Below, in pieces: positions 22,128 to 28,522 of a DNA stretch of 28,522 nt. A program made the position numbers and the translations under genes. The stretch comes from JACVRW01 sp035705985 (lineage in GTDB: Bacteria > Actinomycetota > Thermoleophilia > Solirubrobacterales > Thermoleophilaceae). The stretch is from contig DASSVP010000093.1 of NCBI GenBank assembly GCA_035705985.1, forward strand, positions 1 through 28,522, written 5' to 3'. Numbering within the stretch: position 1 is the first letter of the stretch; each line of letters opens with the position of its first letter. The notes beneath the pieces are model-generated. The model did no database searches and had not been told where the DNA came from. It saw only the letters and a program-made list of their open reading frames with translations.

Positions 22128-23080
22128 TGCAGCTGGGCTTCGTCGGCCTGGGGAAGATGGGCGGGAACATGGTTCACCGCATCCACCGCGACTCGGAGCA
22201 CGAGTGCGTGGTCTTCGACTTCGACGCGGACGCTGTAGGAATGGCGGAGGGCCACGGGGCCACCGGCACCGGCTCGCTCGAGGACCTCGTGTCGAAGCTG
22301 GAAGCTCCGCGGACCGTGTGGATCATGGTGCCCGCGGGCGACCCCACCCAGAGCACCGTGGACACGCTCGGGGGGCTGCTCGAGGAGGGCGACACGATCG
22401 TCGACGGGGGCAACTCGCGCTGGACGGACGACCAGGCCCGCCAGGAGCAGCTCGAGCCGAAGGGCATCAACTACGTGGACGTCGGGGTCAGCGGCGGCGT
22501 CTGGGGGCTCCAGGTGGGCTACTGCATGATGGTCGGCGGCCCCGACGAGGCCGTGGAGCGGCTCAGCCCCATTCTCGACGTGCTCGCGCCGCCGAGCACG
22601 GACGAGCACGGGCCGGGCTGGGGCCACTTCGGCCCCACCGGCGCCGGCCACTACGTGAAGATGGTCCACAACGGCGTGGAGTACGGGATGATGCAGGCGT
22701 ATGCGGAGGGATTCGCGCTGTTCGACGCGTGCGAGTTCGAGCTCGACAACGCGAAGATCGCCCACCTCTGGATGCAGGGCTCGGTCGTGCGCTCCTGGCT
22801 CTGCGAGCTCGCCGCCCGCGCCTTCGAGCAGGAGGGCAACGACCTCGACGCGATCGCGCCGTACGTCGAGGACTCGGGCGAGGGCCGCTGGACGATCGAG
22901 GACGGGATCGAGCGGCGCGTCCCCACGCCGGTCATCACCGCGTCGCTCTACGAGCGCTTCTCGTCTCGTGGCCAGGGGGAGTTCGCCGCCAAGGTGAACG
23001 CCGCGCTGCGGAACCAGTTCGGCGGTCACGCCGTGATGGCCGCGGACGCGTCGGCACAGCGGGAGCCGCACGCGGAGTAG
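22127..23080 (+). CDS. gnd: 6-phosphogluconate dehydrogenase, short (GndA/YqeC-like) type
   Basis: Oxidatively decarboxylates 6-phosphogluconate to ribulose-5-phosphate. At 317 residues it is the short form, not the roughly 470-residue Gnd of enteric bacteria. Visible marks are the Rossmann loop GLGKMGGNM (7-15), IVDGGNSRWTDD, the GVSGGVWGLQVGYCMMVGG segment and the catalytic/substrate motif GPTGAGHYVKMVHNGVEYGM. After the second strand the sequence is VVFDFDAD (28-35), with D31 where NADP-type enzymes carry Asn followed by Arg and Ser/Thr, which suggests a preference for NAD. The ATG shares one base with the preceding stop (TGATG), and zwf follows after four bases. Confidence 0.93.
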   Translation: MQLGFVGLGKMGGNMVHRIHRDSEHECVVFDFDADAVGMAEGHGATGTGSLEDLVSKLEAPRTVWIMVPAGDPTQSTVDTLGGLLEEGDTIVDGGNSRWTDDQARQEQLEPKGINYVDVGVSGGVWGLQVGYCMMVGGPDEAVERLSPILDVLAPPSTDEHGPGWGHFGPTGAGHYVKMVHNGVEYGMMQAYAEGFALFDACEFELDNAKIAHLWMQGSVVRSWLCELAARAFEQEGNDLDAIAPYVEDSGEGRWTIEDGIERRVPTPVITASLYERFSSRGQGEFAAKVNAALRNQFGGHAVMAADASAQREPHAE

Positions 23081-23084
23081 CGGC

Positions 23085-24599
23085 GTGGCGGTCGCCCAAC
23101 AGGAGAACCCGCTGGTCGAGGGGCTCGAGCGCATGCCGGTCCACCCGACCACGCTGGTGATATTCGGCGGCACCGGCGACCTGGCGCACAGGAAGCTCCT
23201 GCCGGCGATCTACAACCTCGCGCACGAGGGCGCGCTGCCGGAGCGCTTCAACCTGATCGCGGTGTCGCGCTCGGAGATGGACAACGACGAGTACCGGAAG
23301 GCCGCGCGCGTGTCGATCGAGGAGCACTCGCGCCGGCCGTCCGACCCGCAGGTGCTCGAGAAGCTGCTGGAGCAGGTGCGCTACGTCGCCGGAACCTTCG
23401 ACGAGGCGGCGGTGTTCGCGCACCTCACGGAGGAGCTCGCGAAGTTCGACGAGGAGGCGGGGATCCCGTTCAACCGCATCTTCTACCTCTCGACGGCCCC
23501 GAGCTTCTTCTCCCTGATCGTGAAGAGGCTCGGCGAGCACGGCCTCGACGATCACGAGGATGCCGACGTGCGCGTGGTGATCGAGAAGCCGTTCGGCACG
23601 CGGCTGACCGAGGCCAAGGAGCTGAACCGCGAGGTCCTGTCGGTCCTCGACGAGTCGCAGGTCTACCGGATCGACCACTACCTGGGCAAGGAGACCGTCC
23701 AGAACATGCTGGCGTTCCGGTTCGCGAACGGGCTGTTCGAGCCGATCTGGAACCGCAACTACATCGACTACGTGCAGATCACGGCGGCGGAGGACCTCGG
23801 CATCGGCCGGCGCGCGGGCTACTACGACTCCGCGGGCGCGCTCCGCGATCTCGTGCAGAACCACATGCTCCAGCTGCTCAGCCTGCTGTGCATGGAGCCG
23901 CCGGTGACGTTCTCGGCGGACGAGGTGCGCGACGAGAAGGTGAAGGTGCTGCACGCGGTCGAGCCGCCGCCCCCGGAGGCGGTGATGCGCGCCCAATACA
24001 CCGGCGGCATGGCCGAGGGCAAGGGGGCGGTGGGCTATCTCGAGGAGGAGGGCGTGCCGCCGGACTCCAAGACCGAGACGTACGTCGCGCTCCGGCTCGA
24101 GGTGGACAACTGGCGCTGGGCGGGCGTGCCGATCTACCTGCGCACGGGCAAGCGGCTGGCACGCAAGGTCACGGAGATCGCCGTGACTCTCAAGCCGGTG
24201 CCGCACATGGCCTTCCAGACCCAGGGCTCGGTGGGCGTGCAGCCGAACCAGCTGATCCTCTCGGTGCAGCCGAACGAAGGCGTGTCGCTGTCGCTCGGCG
24301 CGAAGATCCCCGGCAGCCGGATGCGGATCCGGCCGGTGAACATGGAGTTCCTCTACGGGACCTCGTTCATGTCGCAGTCGCCGGAGGCCTACGAGCGGCT
24401 GATCATGGACGCGATGCGCGGTGACGCCACGCTGTTCACGCGCGACGACGAGGTCGAGGCGCAGTGGCGGATCATCGACCCGATCCTCGAGCGGTGGGAC
24501 ACGGACGAGGAGCCGCTCGCCACCTACGCCGCGGGCACGCCCGGCCCGCCCGAGGCCGACGAGATTCTCGCCCCTGGACACCGCTGGCGGGCGATCTAG
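23085..24599 (+). CDS. zwf: Glucose-6-phosphate 1-dehydrogenase
   Basis: First step of the oxidative pentose phosphate pathway: glucose-6-P to 6-phosphoglucono-lactone with reduction of NAD(P). The 504-residue length is typical. The coenzyme loop is FGGTGDLAHRKLLPA (family: GASGDLAxRKLxPA), and Arg in VSRSEM after the second strand is compatible with NADP. The conserved substrate/catalytic motif RIDHYLGKE is at about 195-203, followed by NMLAFRFANGLFEPIWNRNYID, and EKPFG lies just before it. The start GTG 23085 lies four bases after gnd and keeps a normal 15-20-residue lead before the Rossmann strand. The stop overlaps the opcA GTG by one base. Confidence 0.96.
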   Translation: MAVAQQENPLVEGLERMPVHPTTLVIFGGTGDLAHRKLLPAIYNLAHEGALPERFNLIAVSRSEMDNDEYRKAARVSIEEHSRRPSDPQVLEKLLEQVRYVAGTFDEAAVFAHLTEELAKFDEEAGIPFNRIFYLSTAPSFFSLIVKRLGEHGLDDHEDADVRVVIEKPFGTRLTEAKELNREVLSVLDESQVYRIDHYLGKETVQNMLAFRFANGLFEPIWNRNYIDYVQITAAEDLGIGRRAGYYDSAGALRDLVQNHMLQLLSLLCMEPPVTFSADEVRDEKVKVLHAVEPPPPEAVMRAQYTGGMAEGKGAVGYLEEEGVPPDSKTETYVALRLEVDNWRWAGVPIYLRTGKRLARKVTEIAVTLKPVPHMAFQTQGSVGVQPNQLILSVQPNEGVSLSLGAKIPGSRMRIRPVNMEFLYGTSFMSQSPEAYERLIMDAMRGDATLFTRDDEVEAQWRIIDPILERWDTDEEPLATYAAGTPGPPEADEILAPGHRWRAI

Positions 24600-25681
24600 T
24601 GGCGAAGACCGCGCCAGAGGTGCCCGACGCCGGCGCGGTGTGGTCCGAGAGCGACACGACGCCGTCCGCGATCGAGGAGGCGCTGCGCTGCCTGCTCCAG
24701 AAGCAGTTCGCGCGCGACCACGCGCACGCACCCGCGCGCGTTCTGAACATGGTCGTGGTCGTGGACCGGGACTGGCGCGGCGAGATCATGAACCGGCTCG
24801 AGCAGGTGGGGCGCTATCACGCCTCGCGCACGATCCTCTGCGTGGTCGAGCCCAGGCGGACGACGATCGACGCGTCGGTCGTCGTGATGGTCGCGGGCGA
24901 CGCGGGGCCCGACGAGCCGCACCTGGCCCGCGAGCGCGTGATGGTCGAGCTGGGGGAGAAGCACCTCCCGAAGCTCGACACGATCGTGGACCCGCTCGTG
25001 GTCACCGATCTCCCGACGGTCGCGTGGGCGCCGCACGGGCACCCGGAGGCGCTCGACGCGCTGCTCCACATCTCGCAGGTGGTGCTGATCGACTCCGTGG
25101 ACGAGCCCGAGCCGGCGACCGCGCTGCGGCGCGCGAAGGAGCTCGCACAGGACGCCTACGTCGTGGACCTCGCATGGCTGCACACGACGCCCTGGCGCGA
25201 GCGCGTCGCCTCGACGTTCGACCCGCTGCGGTGGCGCGACGAGCTCGGGAAGATCGACTCGGTGACCGTGCGCCACCGGCCGGACTCGGCCGCCGCGGCC
25301 GTGCTCTTCATGGGCTGGCTGGCCTCTCGGCTCGGCTGGGGCGTGGGCACGCTGATGTCGGCGAACGGATCCGTGAAGGGCCGTCTCCAGGCGCACCGCG
25401 GCGACGTGAGCCTCACACTCGCCCCGGAGAGCGGGCAGAACGTGCCCGGGCTCGCGGGGGTGGAGATCGGCACATCATCGGGCATGGCGATCGCGCTCGA
25501 CCGCGGGCCGGGCGGGCTCGTCGCTCGGCGGCGCGACCGCAAGGGCGGCGAGCAGAGCTGGACGGTGCTGGGCGCCTCGCGCGGCGAGGGCGGCATCCTG
25601 GGCGAGGGGATCCGGCAGGCCCTGCTCCGGGACCCCGCCTACCGCCAGGCGCTCGACTGCGCCGAGGCGATGCTGCGGTGA
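24599..25681 (+). CDS. opcA: OpcA, glucose-6-phosphate dehydrogenase assembly protein
   Basis: A 360-residue actinobacterial/cyanobacterial OpcA family protein. In cyanobacteria OpcA promotes assembly and redox-dependent activation of G6PDH. Recognisable stretches are the N-terminal VLNMVVVVDRDW, the GRYHASRTILCVVEPRR segment (about 61-77), the LPKLDTIVDPLVVTDLPTVAWAPHG region (about 122-146) and LFMGWLASRLGW. There is no signal peptide or membrane helix, so it is cytoplasmic. The start is GTG 24599, one base overlapping the zwf stop (TAGTG). Its position directly behind zwf, with pgl after it, is the classic actinobacterial order. No catalytic motif is expected. Confidence 0.92.
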   Translation: MAKTAPEVPDAGAVWSESDTTPSAIEEALRCLLQKQFARDHAHAPARVLNMVVVVDRDWRGEIMNRLEQVGRYHASRTILCVVEPRRTTIDASVVVMVAGDAGPDEPHLARERVMVELGEKHLPKLDTIVDPLVVTDLPTVAWAPHGHPEALDALLHISQVVLIDSVDEPEPATALRRAKELAQDAYVVDLAWLHTTPWRERVASTFDPLRWRDELGKIDSVTVRHRPDSAAAAVLFMGWLASRLGWGVGTLMSANGSVKGRLQAHRGDVSLTLAPESGQNVPGLAGVEIGTSSGMAIALDRGPGGLVARRRDRKGGEQSWTVLGASRGEGGILGEGIRQALLRDPAYRQALDCAEAMLR

Positions 25682-26334
25682 ACGCCGACATCAGGGTTAC
25701 CGATGACCCGGCGCAGGCGGCGGCGCAGCTGCTCGCCTCGGCCGGCGGTCATGTCGCGATCACCGGCGGCTCCACGCCGCGGGTCGCGTACGAGCGCGCG
25801 GCGGAGCTGCGCGACGACTGGTCGGGGGTCGACTTCTGGTTCACGGACGAGCGCTGCGTGCCGCCCGACCACGAGCACTCGAACTTCGGCATGGCGGAGC
25901 GCGCGCTGCTTTCGCGCGCGGAGGGCGCGACGGTGCACCGGATGCGCGGCGAGCTCGGCCACGAGGACGGCGCGACCGCGTACGAGAACGAGCTCGGCGA
26001 GTTCGGCCCCGACGCATTCGACCTGATCCTGCTCGGGGTCGGCCCGGACGCCCACATCTGCTCGCTCTTCCCCGGCGACGCCGCGCTGGGGGAGCGGGAG
26101 CGCCTCGTGGTGGGCGTCGAGACGCCCGGAATGGCGCCCCTGGTGTCGCGGATCACGCTTACGCTTCCGGTGGTGAACGCGAGCAGGCAGGTCGTCTTCC
26201 TCGTGACCGGCGAGGACAAGGCCGAGGCCGCCGCGCGCGTCTTCGCGGGACGCCCCGACCCGCGCGCGCCGGGCTCGCTCGTGGAGGGCGACGCGATCGC
26301 CCTGCTCGATCCCGCGGCGGCCGCCCGCCTATGA
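25678..26334 (+). CDS. pgl: 6-phosphogluconolactonase
   Basis: Hydrolyses 6-phosphoglucono-lactone, the product of Zwf, to 6-phosphogluconate. A DevB/SOL-type lactonase of 218 residues, slightly shorter than the usual 230-250. Motifs are VAITGGSTPR (about 26-35), the signature DFWFTDERCVPPDHEHSN (about 52-69), DLILLGVGPDAHICSLFPG (with the catalytic-region GPDAH, where many members have GxDGH) and a C-terminal FLVTGEDKAEA. The start is GTG 25678, overlapping the opcA stop by four bases (GTGA). The stop overlaps the GH15 ATG by four bases. The same frame is open far upstream, but that reading is Arg-rich and lies under opcA, so the short form is right. Confidence 0.93.
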   Translation: MNADIRVTDDPAQAAAQLLASAGGHVAITGGSTPRVAYERAAELRDDWSGVDFWFTDERCVPPDHEHSNFGMAERALLSRAEGATVHRMRGELGHEDGATAYENELGEFGPDAFDLILLGVGPDAHICSLFPGDAALGERERLVVGVETPGMAPLVSRITLTLPVVNASRQVVFLVTGEDKAEAAARVFAGRPDPRAPGSLVEGDAIALLDPAAAARL

Positions 26335-28262
26335 CCGAGTGGGCCCCGGACCGGGGCGTCACGGCCAGCCCGTTCCCGCCGATCGCGGAGTACGGGTTCC
26401 TATCCGACTGCGAGACCTGCGCGCTCGTCGCCCCGAACGGCAACGTCGAGTGGCTGTGCCTTCCGCGATTCGACTCGCCGAGCGTGTTCGGCGCGATCCT
26501 CGACCGCGACGCGGGCTACTTCCGGCTCGGCCCGGCCGACGTGGAGGTGCCGGCGGCACGACGCTACCTGCCGGGAACGAACGTGCTCGAGACGAGCTGG
26601 GGAACCTCGGGCGGCTGGATCATCGTCCGTGACGTGCTCCTCATCGGGCCATGGCATCACGACCGCGAGCGCTCGCACACCCACCGCCGGGCGCCCACCG
26701 ACTACGACGCCGATCACGTGCTGCTCCGGATGATCCGCTGCGTGAACGGCGAGATCCAGGTGACGATGGACTGCGAGCCGCGCTTCGACTACGCGCGGAA
26801 GGACGGGACCTGGGAGTACTCGGGACCGGGCTACAAGGAGGCCGTCTGCCGCGCCGACGACTGCGAGGTGGAGATCAGGCTCACGAGCGACGTCAACATG
26901 GGCTTCGAGGGCCCGCGGGCCACCGCGCGCACGCTCATGAAGGAGGGCGACACGATCTTCGTGGCGCTCTCCTGGACCGACCACCCCGCGCCGGGGACCT
27001 ATGAGGAGGCGTACGACCGCCTTGTGTGGACGGCCCACCACTGGCAGCACTGGCTCGATCACGGGACGTTCCCGGACCACCCGTGGCGCACGCACCTCCA
27101 GCGCTCGGCGCTGACGCTCAAGGGGCTGTCTTACGAGCCCACCGGCGCGCTGGTCGCCGCCGCCACGAGCTCGCTGCCGGAGACGCCGGGCGGCGAGCGC
27201 AACTGGGACTACCGCTACTCGTGGATCCGCGACTCCACCTTCATGCTGTGGGGCCTCTACACGCTCGGCTTCGACTGGGAGGCCAACGACTTCTTCTACT
27301 TCATCGCGGACATCGTGGAGCAGGAGGAGGGCCAGCTCCAGATCATGTACGCGATCGACGGCGAGGGCGAGATCCCGGAGTTCACGCTCGACCACCTGTC
27401 GGGGTACGAGGGGGCGCGCCCGGTGCGAATCGGGAACGGCGCCTACCGGCAGGAGCAGCACGACGTCTGGGGCGCCCTGCTCGACTCGATGTACCTGCAC
27501 ACGAAGTCGCGCAACCACCTCGACGAGCGGATCTGGCCGATCGTCAAGGGGCAGGTGGAGACCGCTCTCTCGAAGTGGCGCGAGCCGGACCGCGGCATCT
27601 GGGAGATCCGCGGCGAGCCGAAGCACTTCACCTCCTCCAAGATGATGTGCTGGGTGGCCGCCGACCGCGGCGCGCGGCTGGCGGAGATGCGCGGCGAGCT
27701 CGAGTACGCCGCGCGCTGGCAGTCCGCCGCCGACGAGATCAAGGCGGACATCGCGGAGAACGGCGTGGACGAGCGCGGCGTGTTCACCCAGCACTACGAC
27801 ACGGATGCGCTGGACGCGTCCGTGCTGCTGATGGTGCTCACGCGCTTCCTGCCCAACGACGACGAGCGCATCATCAAGACCGTGCTCGCGATCGCGGACG
27901 AGCTCAGCGAGGACGGCATGGTGCTGCGCTACCGGACCGACGAGACCGACGACGGGCTGGCGGGCGAGGAGGGCAGCTTCGCGATTTGCTCGTTCTGGCT
28001 CGTCTCGGCGCTTGTCGAGATCGGCGAGGTGCGCCGCGCCCGCGACCTGTGCGACAAGCTGCTCTCCTACGCGAGCCCACTCGGCCTGTACGCCGAGGAG
28101 ATCGACCCGCGCTCGGGCCGCCACCTGGGCAACTTCCCCCAGGCCTTCACCCACCTCGCCCTGATCAACGCCGTCATGCACGTGATCCGGGCCGACCAGG
28201 GCCTGGAGCTGGGCCACCTGCCGCTGGGCCGCGAGCTCACGCGCCAGCGCTCGCAGAGCTAG
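26331..28262 (+). CDS. GH15 glycoside hydrolase (glucoamylase/trehalase type)
   Basis: A 643-residue inverting glucosidase of family GH15 with the bacterial layout: an N-terminal beta-sandwich (about 1-260) opening with PIAEYGFLSDCETCALVAPNGNVEWLCLPRFDSPSVF, and a C-terminal alpha/alpha barrel (about 270-630). Motifs include RNWDYRYSWIRDSTF (about 289-303), WEIRGEPKHFTSSKMMCWVAADR with the probable general acid Glu (about 424), GEEGSFAICSFW and a final EEIDPRSGRHLGNFPQAFTH with the probable base Glu. The THRRAPTDYDADHVLLR insert recalls mycobacterial GH15 trehalases, so trehalose is a good candidate beside maltodextrins. It has no signal peptide and should act in the cytoplasm. As last gene of the operon it would release glucose for the glucokinase at the front. 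Confidence 0.9.
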   Translation: MTEWAPDRGVTASPFPPIAEYGFLSDCETCALVAPNGNVEWLCLPRFDSPSVFGAILDRDAGYFRLGPADVEVPAARRYLPGTNVLETSWGTSGGWIIVRDVLLIGPWHHDRERSHTHRRAPTDYDADHVLLRMIRCVNGEIQVTMDCEPRFDYARKDGTWEYSGPGYKEAVCRADDCEVEIRLTSDVNMGFEGPRATARTLMKEGDTIFVALSWTDHPAPGTYEEAYDRLVWTAHHWQHWLDHGTFPDHPWRTHLQRSALTLKGLSYEPTGALVAAATSSLPETPGGERNWDYRYSWIRDSTFMLWGLYTLGFDWEANDFFYFIADIVEQEEGQLQIMYAIDGEGEIPEFTLDHLSGYEGARPVRIGNGAYRQEQHDVWGALLDSMYLHTKSRNHLDERIWPIVKGQVETALSKWREPDRGIWEIRGEPKHFTSSKMMCWVAADRGARLAEMRGELEYAARWQSAADEIKADIAENGVDERGVFTQHYDTDALDASVLLMVLTRFLPNDDERIIKTVLAIADELSEDGMVLRYRTDETDDGLAGEEGSFAICSFWLVSALVEIGEVRRARDLCDKLLSYASPLGLYAEEIDPRSGRHLGNFPQAFTHLALINAVMHVIRADQGLELGHLPLGRELTRQRSQS

Positions 28263-28284
28263 GGGCGCGCCACCCGCCACAACC

Positions 28285-28326
28285 GCGCGCGACCCGTAAG
28301 CGGAAGATCATCAGCGGTCGTCGCGC
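28285..28326. terminator. Candidate hairpin after the carbon operon
   Basis: GCGCGCGACC (28285-28294) pairs with GGTCG-T-CGCGC (28316-28326), ten base pairs with one bulged T and a 21-base loop. It lies between the convergent GH15 gene and the LGFP-repeat gene. No T-run; the long loop lowers confidence. Confidence 0.4.
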
Positions 28327-28359
28327 ATCCACACGCCCTAAGCCGCTGCCGCTGGGCGC

Positions 28360-28522
28360 TCAGTCCCTCCGCTGCCTCACTTCCACCGGCTGGCCGGGGG
28401 CCGCCACGATCGCGCCGCCCTCGAACTCGTTGCTGAGCACGTCACCGTGCTTTCGCTGGTCGCTCGTGGGGTATCCGAGCCGGCCAGTCTCCCAGCCGAG
28501 CTCCTCCCACTTGTCGCGGATC
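28360..28522 (-). CDS. LGFP-repeat protein, C-terminal fragment (cut by window edge)
   Basis: The minus strand from the right edge encodes 53 residues ending in TGA at 28362-28360. It reads IRDKWEELGWETGRLGYPTSD, then QRKHGDVLSNEFEGGAIVAAPGQPV and a basic tail. The spacing W-x3-G-x5-LG-P and the following F-x-GG-I match the LGFP repeat found in actinobacterial cell-wall proteins and hydrolases, where it is thought to bind or anchor to the envelope. Several such repeats normally occur in a row, so more should lie upstream outside the window. The enzyme or other domain it belongs to cannot be seen. Confidence 0.8.
   Translation of the reverse strand, partial: IRDKWEELGWETGRLGYPTSDQRKHGDVLSNEFEGGAIVAAPGQPVEVRQRRD

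Noticed and set aside
24421..25677. Long upstream extension of the 6-phosphogluconolactonase frame
   Set aside because: The extension lies over opcA in another frame and reads as Arg/Ala/Gly-rich nonsense; homology begins only at GTG 25678.
26400..28280. Minus-strand open frame of 626 codons opposite GH15
   Set aside because: Antisense shadow; the plus strand encodes a complete GH15 enzyme.
1..28522. tRNA, rRNA, CRISPR arrays, insertion sequences, prophage or attachment sites
   Set aside because: No tRNA-like cloverleaf, spaced direct repeats, transposase or integrase motifs, or flanking duplications were seen; intergenic regions are mostly under 150 bases.

Overview
The window is high-GC DNA with very strong G/C bias at third codon positions, densely packed genes, many 1-4 base stop/start overlaps and frequent GTG starts. 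Together with OpcA, a transaldolase-glucose-6-phosphate isomerase fusion, a caa3-type oxidase and an LGFP-repeat protein, this points to an actinobacterium. My inference is a deep-branching, soil-type lineage such as Thermoleophilia (Solirubrobacterales/Gaiellales); the sequence alone does not prove the class. I see no rRNA, tRNA, CRISPR array, insertion sequence or phage gene.

Left part (1-6.4 kb). A truncated small ORF on the minus strand sits at the left edge. Next comes a tightly coupled minus-strand respiratory operon, read right to left: ctaC (subunit II with fused cytochrome c), ctaD (subunit I, YSHPAV/A2-type motif), a tandem universal-stress-like protein, ctaE (subunit III), a 36-residue single-helix membrane protein, and an inositol-monophosphatase-family enzyme. 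An AraC-type DNA-binding protein lies 22 bases upstream of ctaC, and a CBS-pair protein diverges from it.

Middle part (6.4-16 kb). This is an accessory mix. It holds a minus-strand group of a short galactokinase and two very small membrane proteins (possible minor oxidase subunits), a hypothetical gene, a MepA-like LAS peptidase and a two-domain VOC protein. An ACC deaminase diverges from an AraC/cupin regulator with only 16 bases between their starts. A berberine-bridge-type FAD oxidoreductase and a 938-residue LuxR-type (LAL) ATPase regulator follow.

Right part (16-28.5 kb). After a 372-base divergent intergenic region comes one plus-strand carbon operon: ROK glucokinase, transketolase, transaldolase-PGI fusion, short-type 6-phosphogluconate dehydrogenase, G6P dehydrogenase, OpcA, 6-phosphogluconolactonase and a GH15 glucosidase. 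All eight genes overlap or are separated by at most 13 bases. Together they would take glucose released by GH15 through the oxidative pentose phosphate branch and return fructose-6-P to glucose-6-P, that is, a cyclic NAD(P)H-generating pathway lacking only ribose-5-P isomerase and ribulose-5-P epimerase. The window ends in the C-terminus of a convergent LGFP-repeat protein.

I found no clear unknown defence or mobile system. The most interesting leads are the tandem USP-like protein translationally coupled inside the cytochrome oxidase operon, the unannotated tiny membrane proteins, the recurring TANNNT boxes 7-8 bases upstream of start codons (probable leaderless transcripts), and an acidic cofactor loop suggesting NAD-dependent 6-phosphogluconate dehydrogenase.
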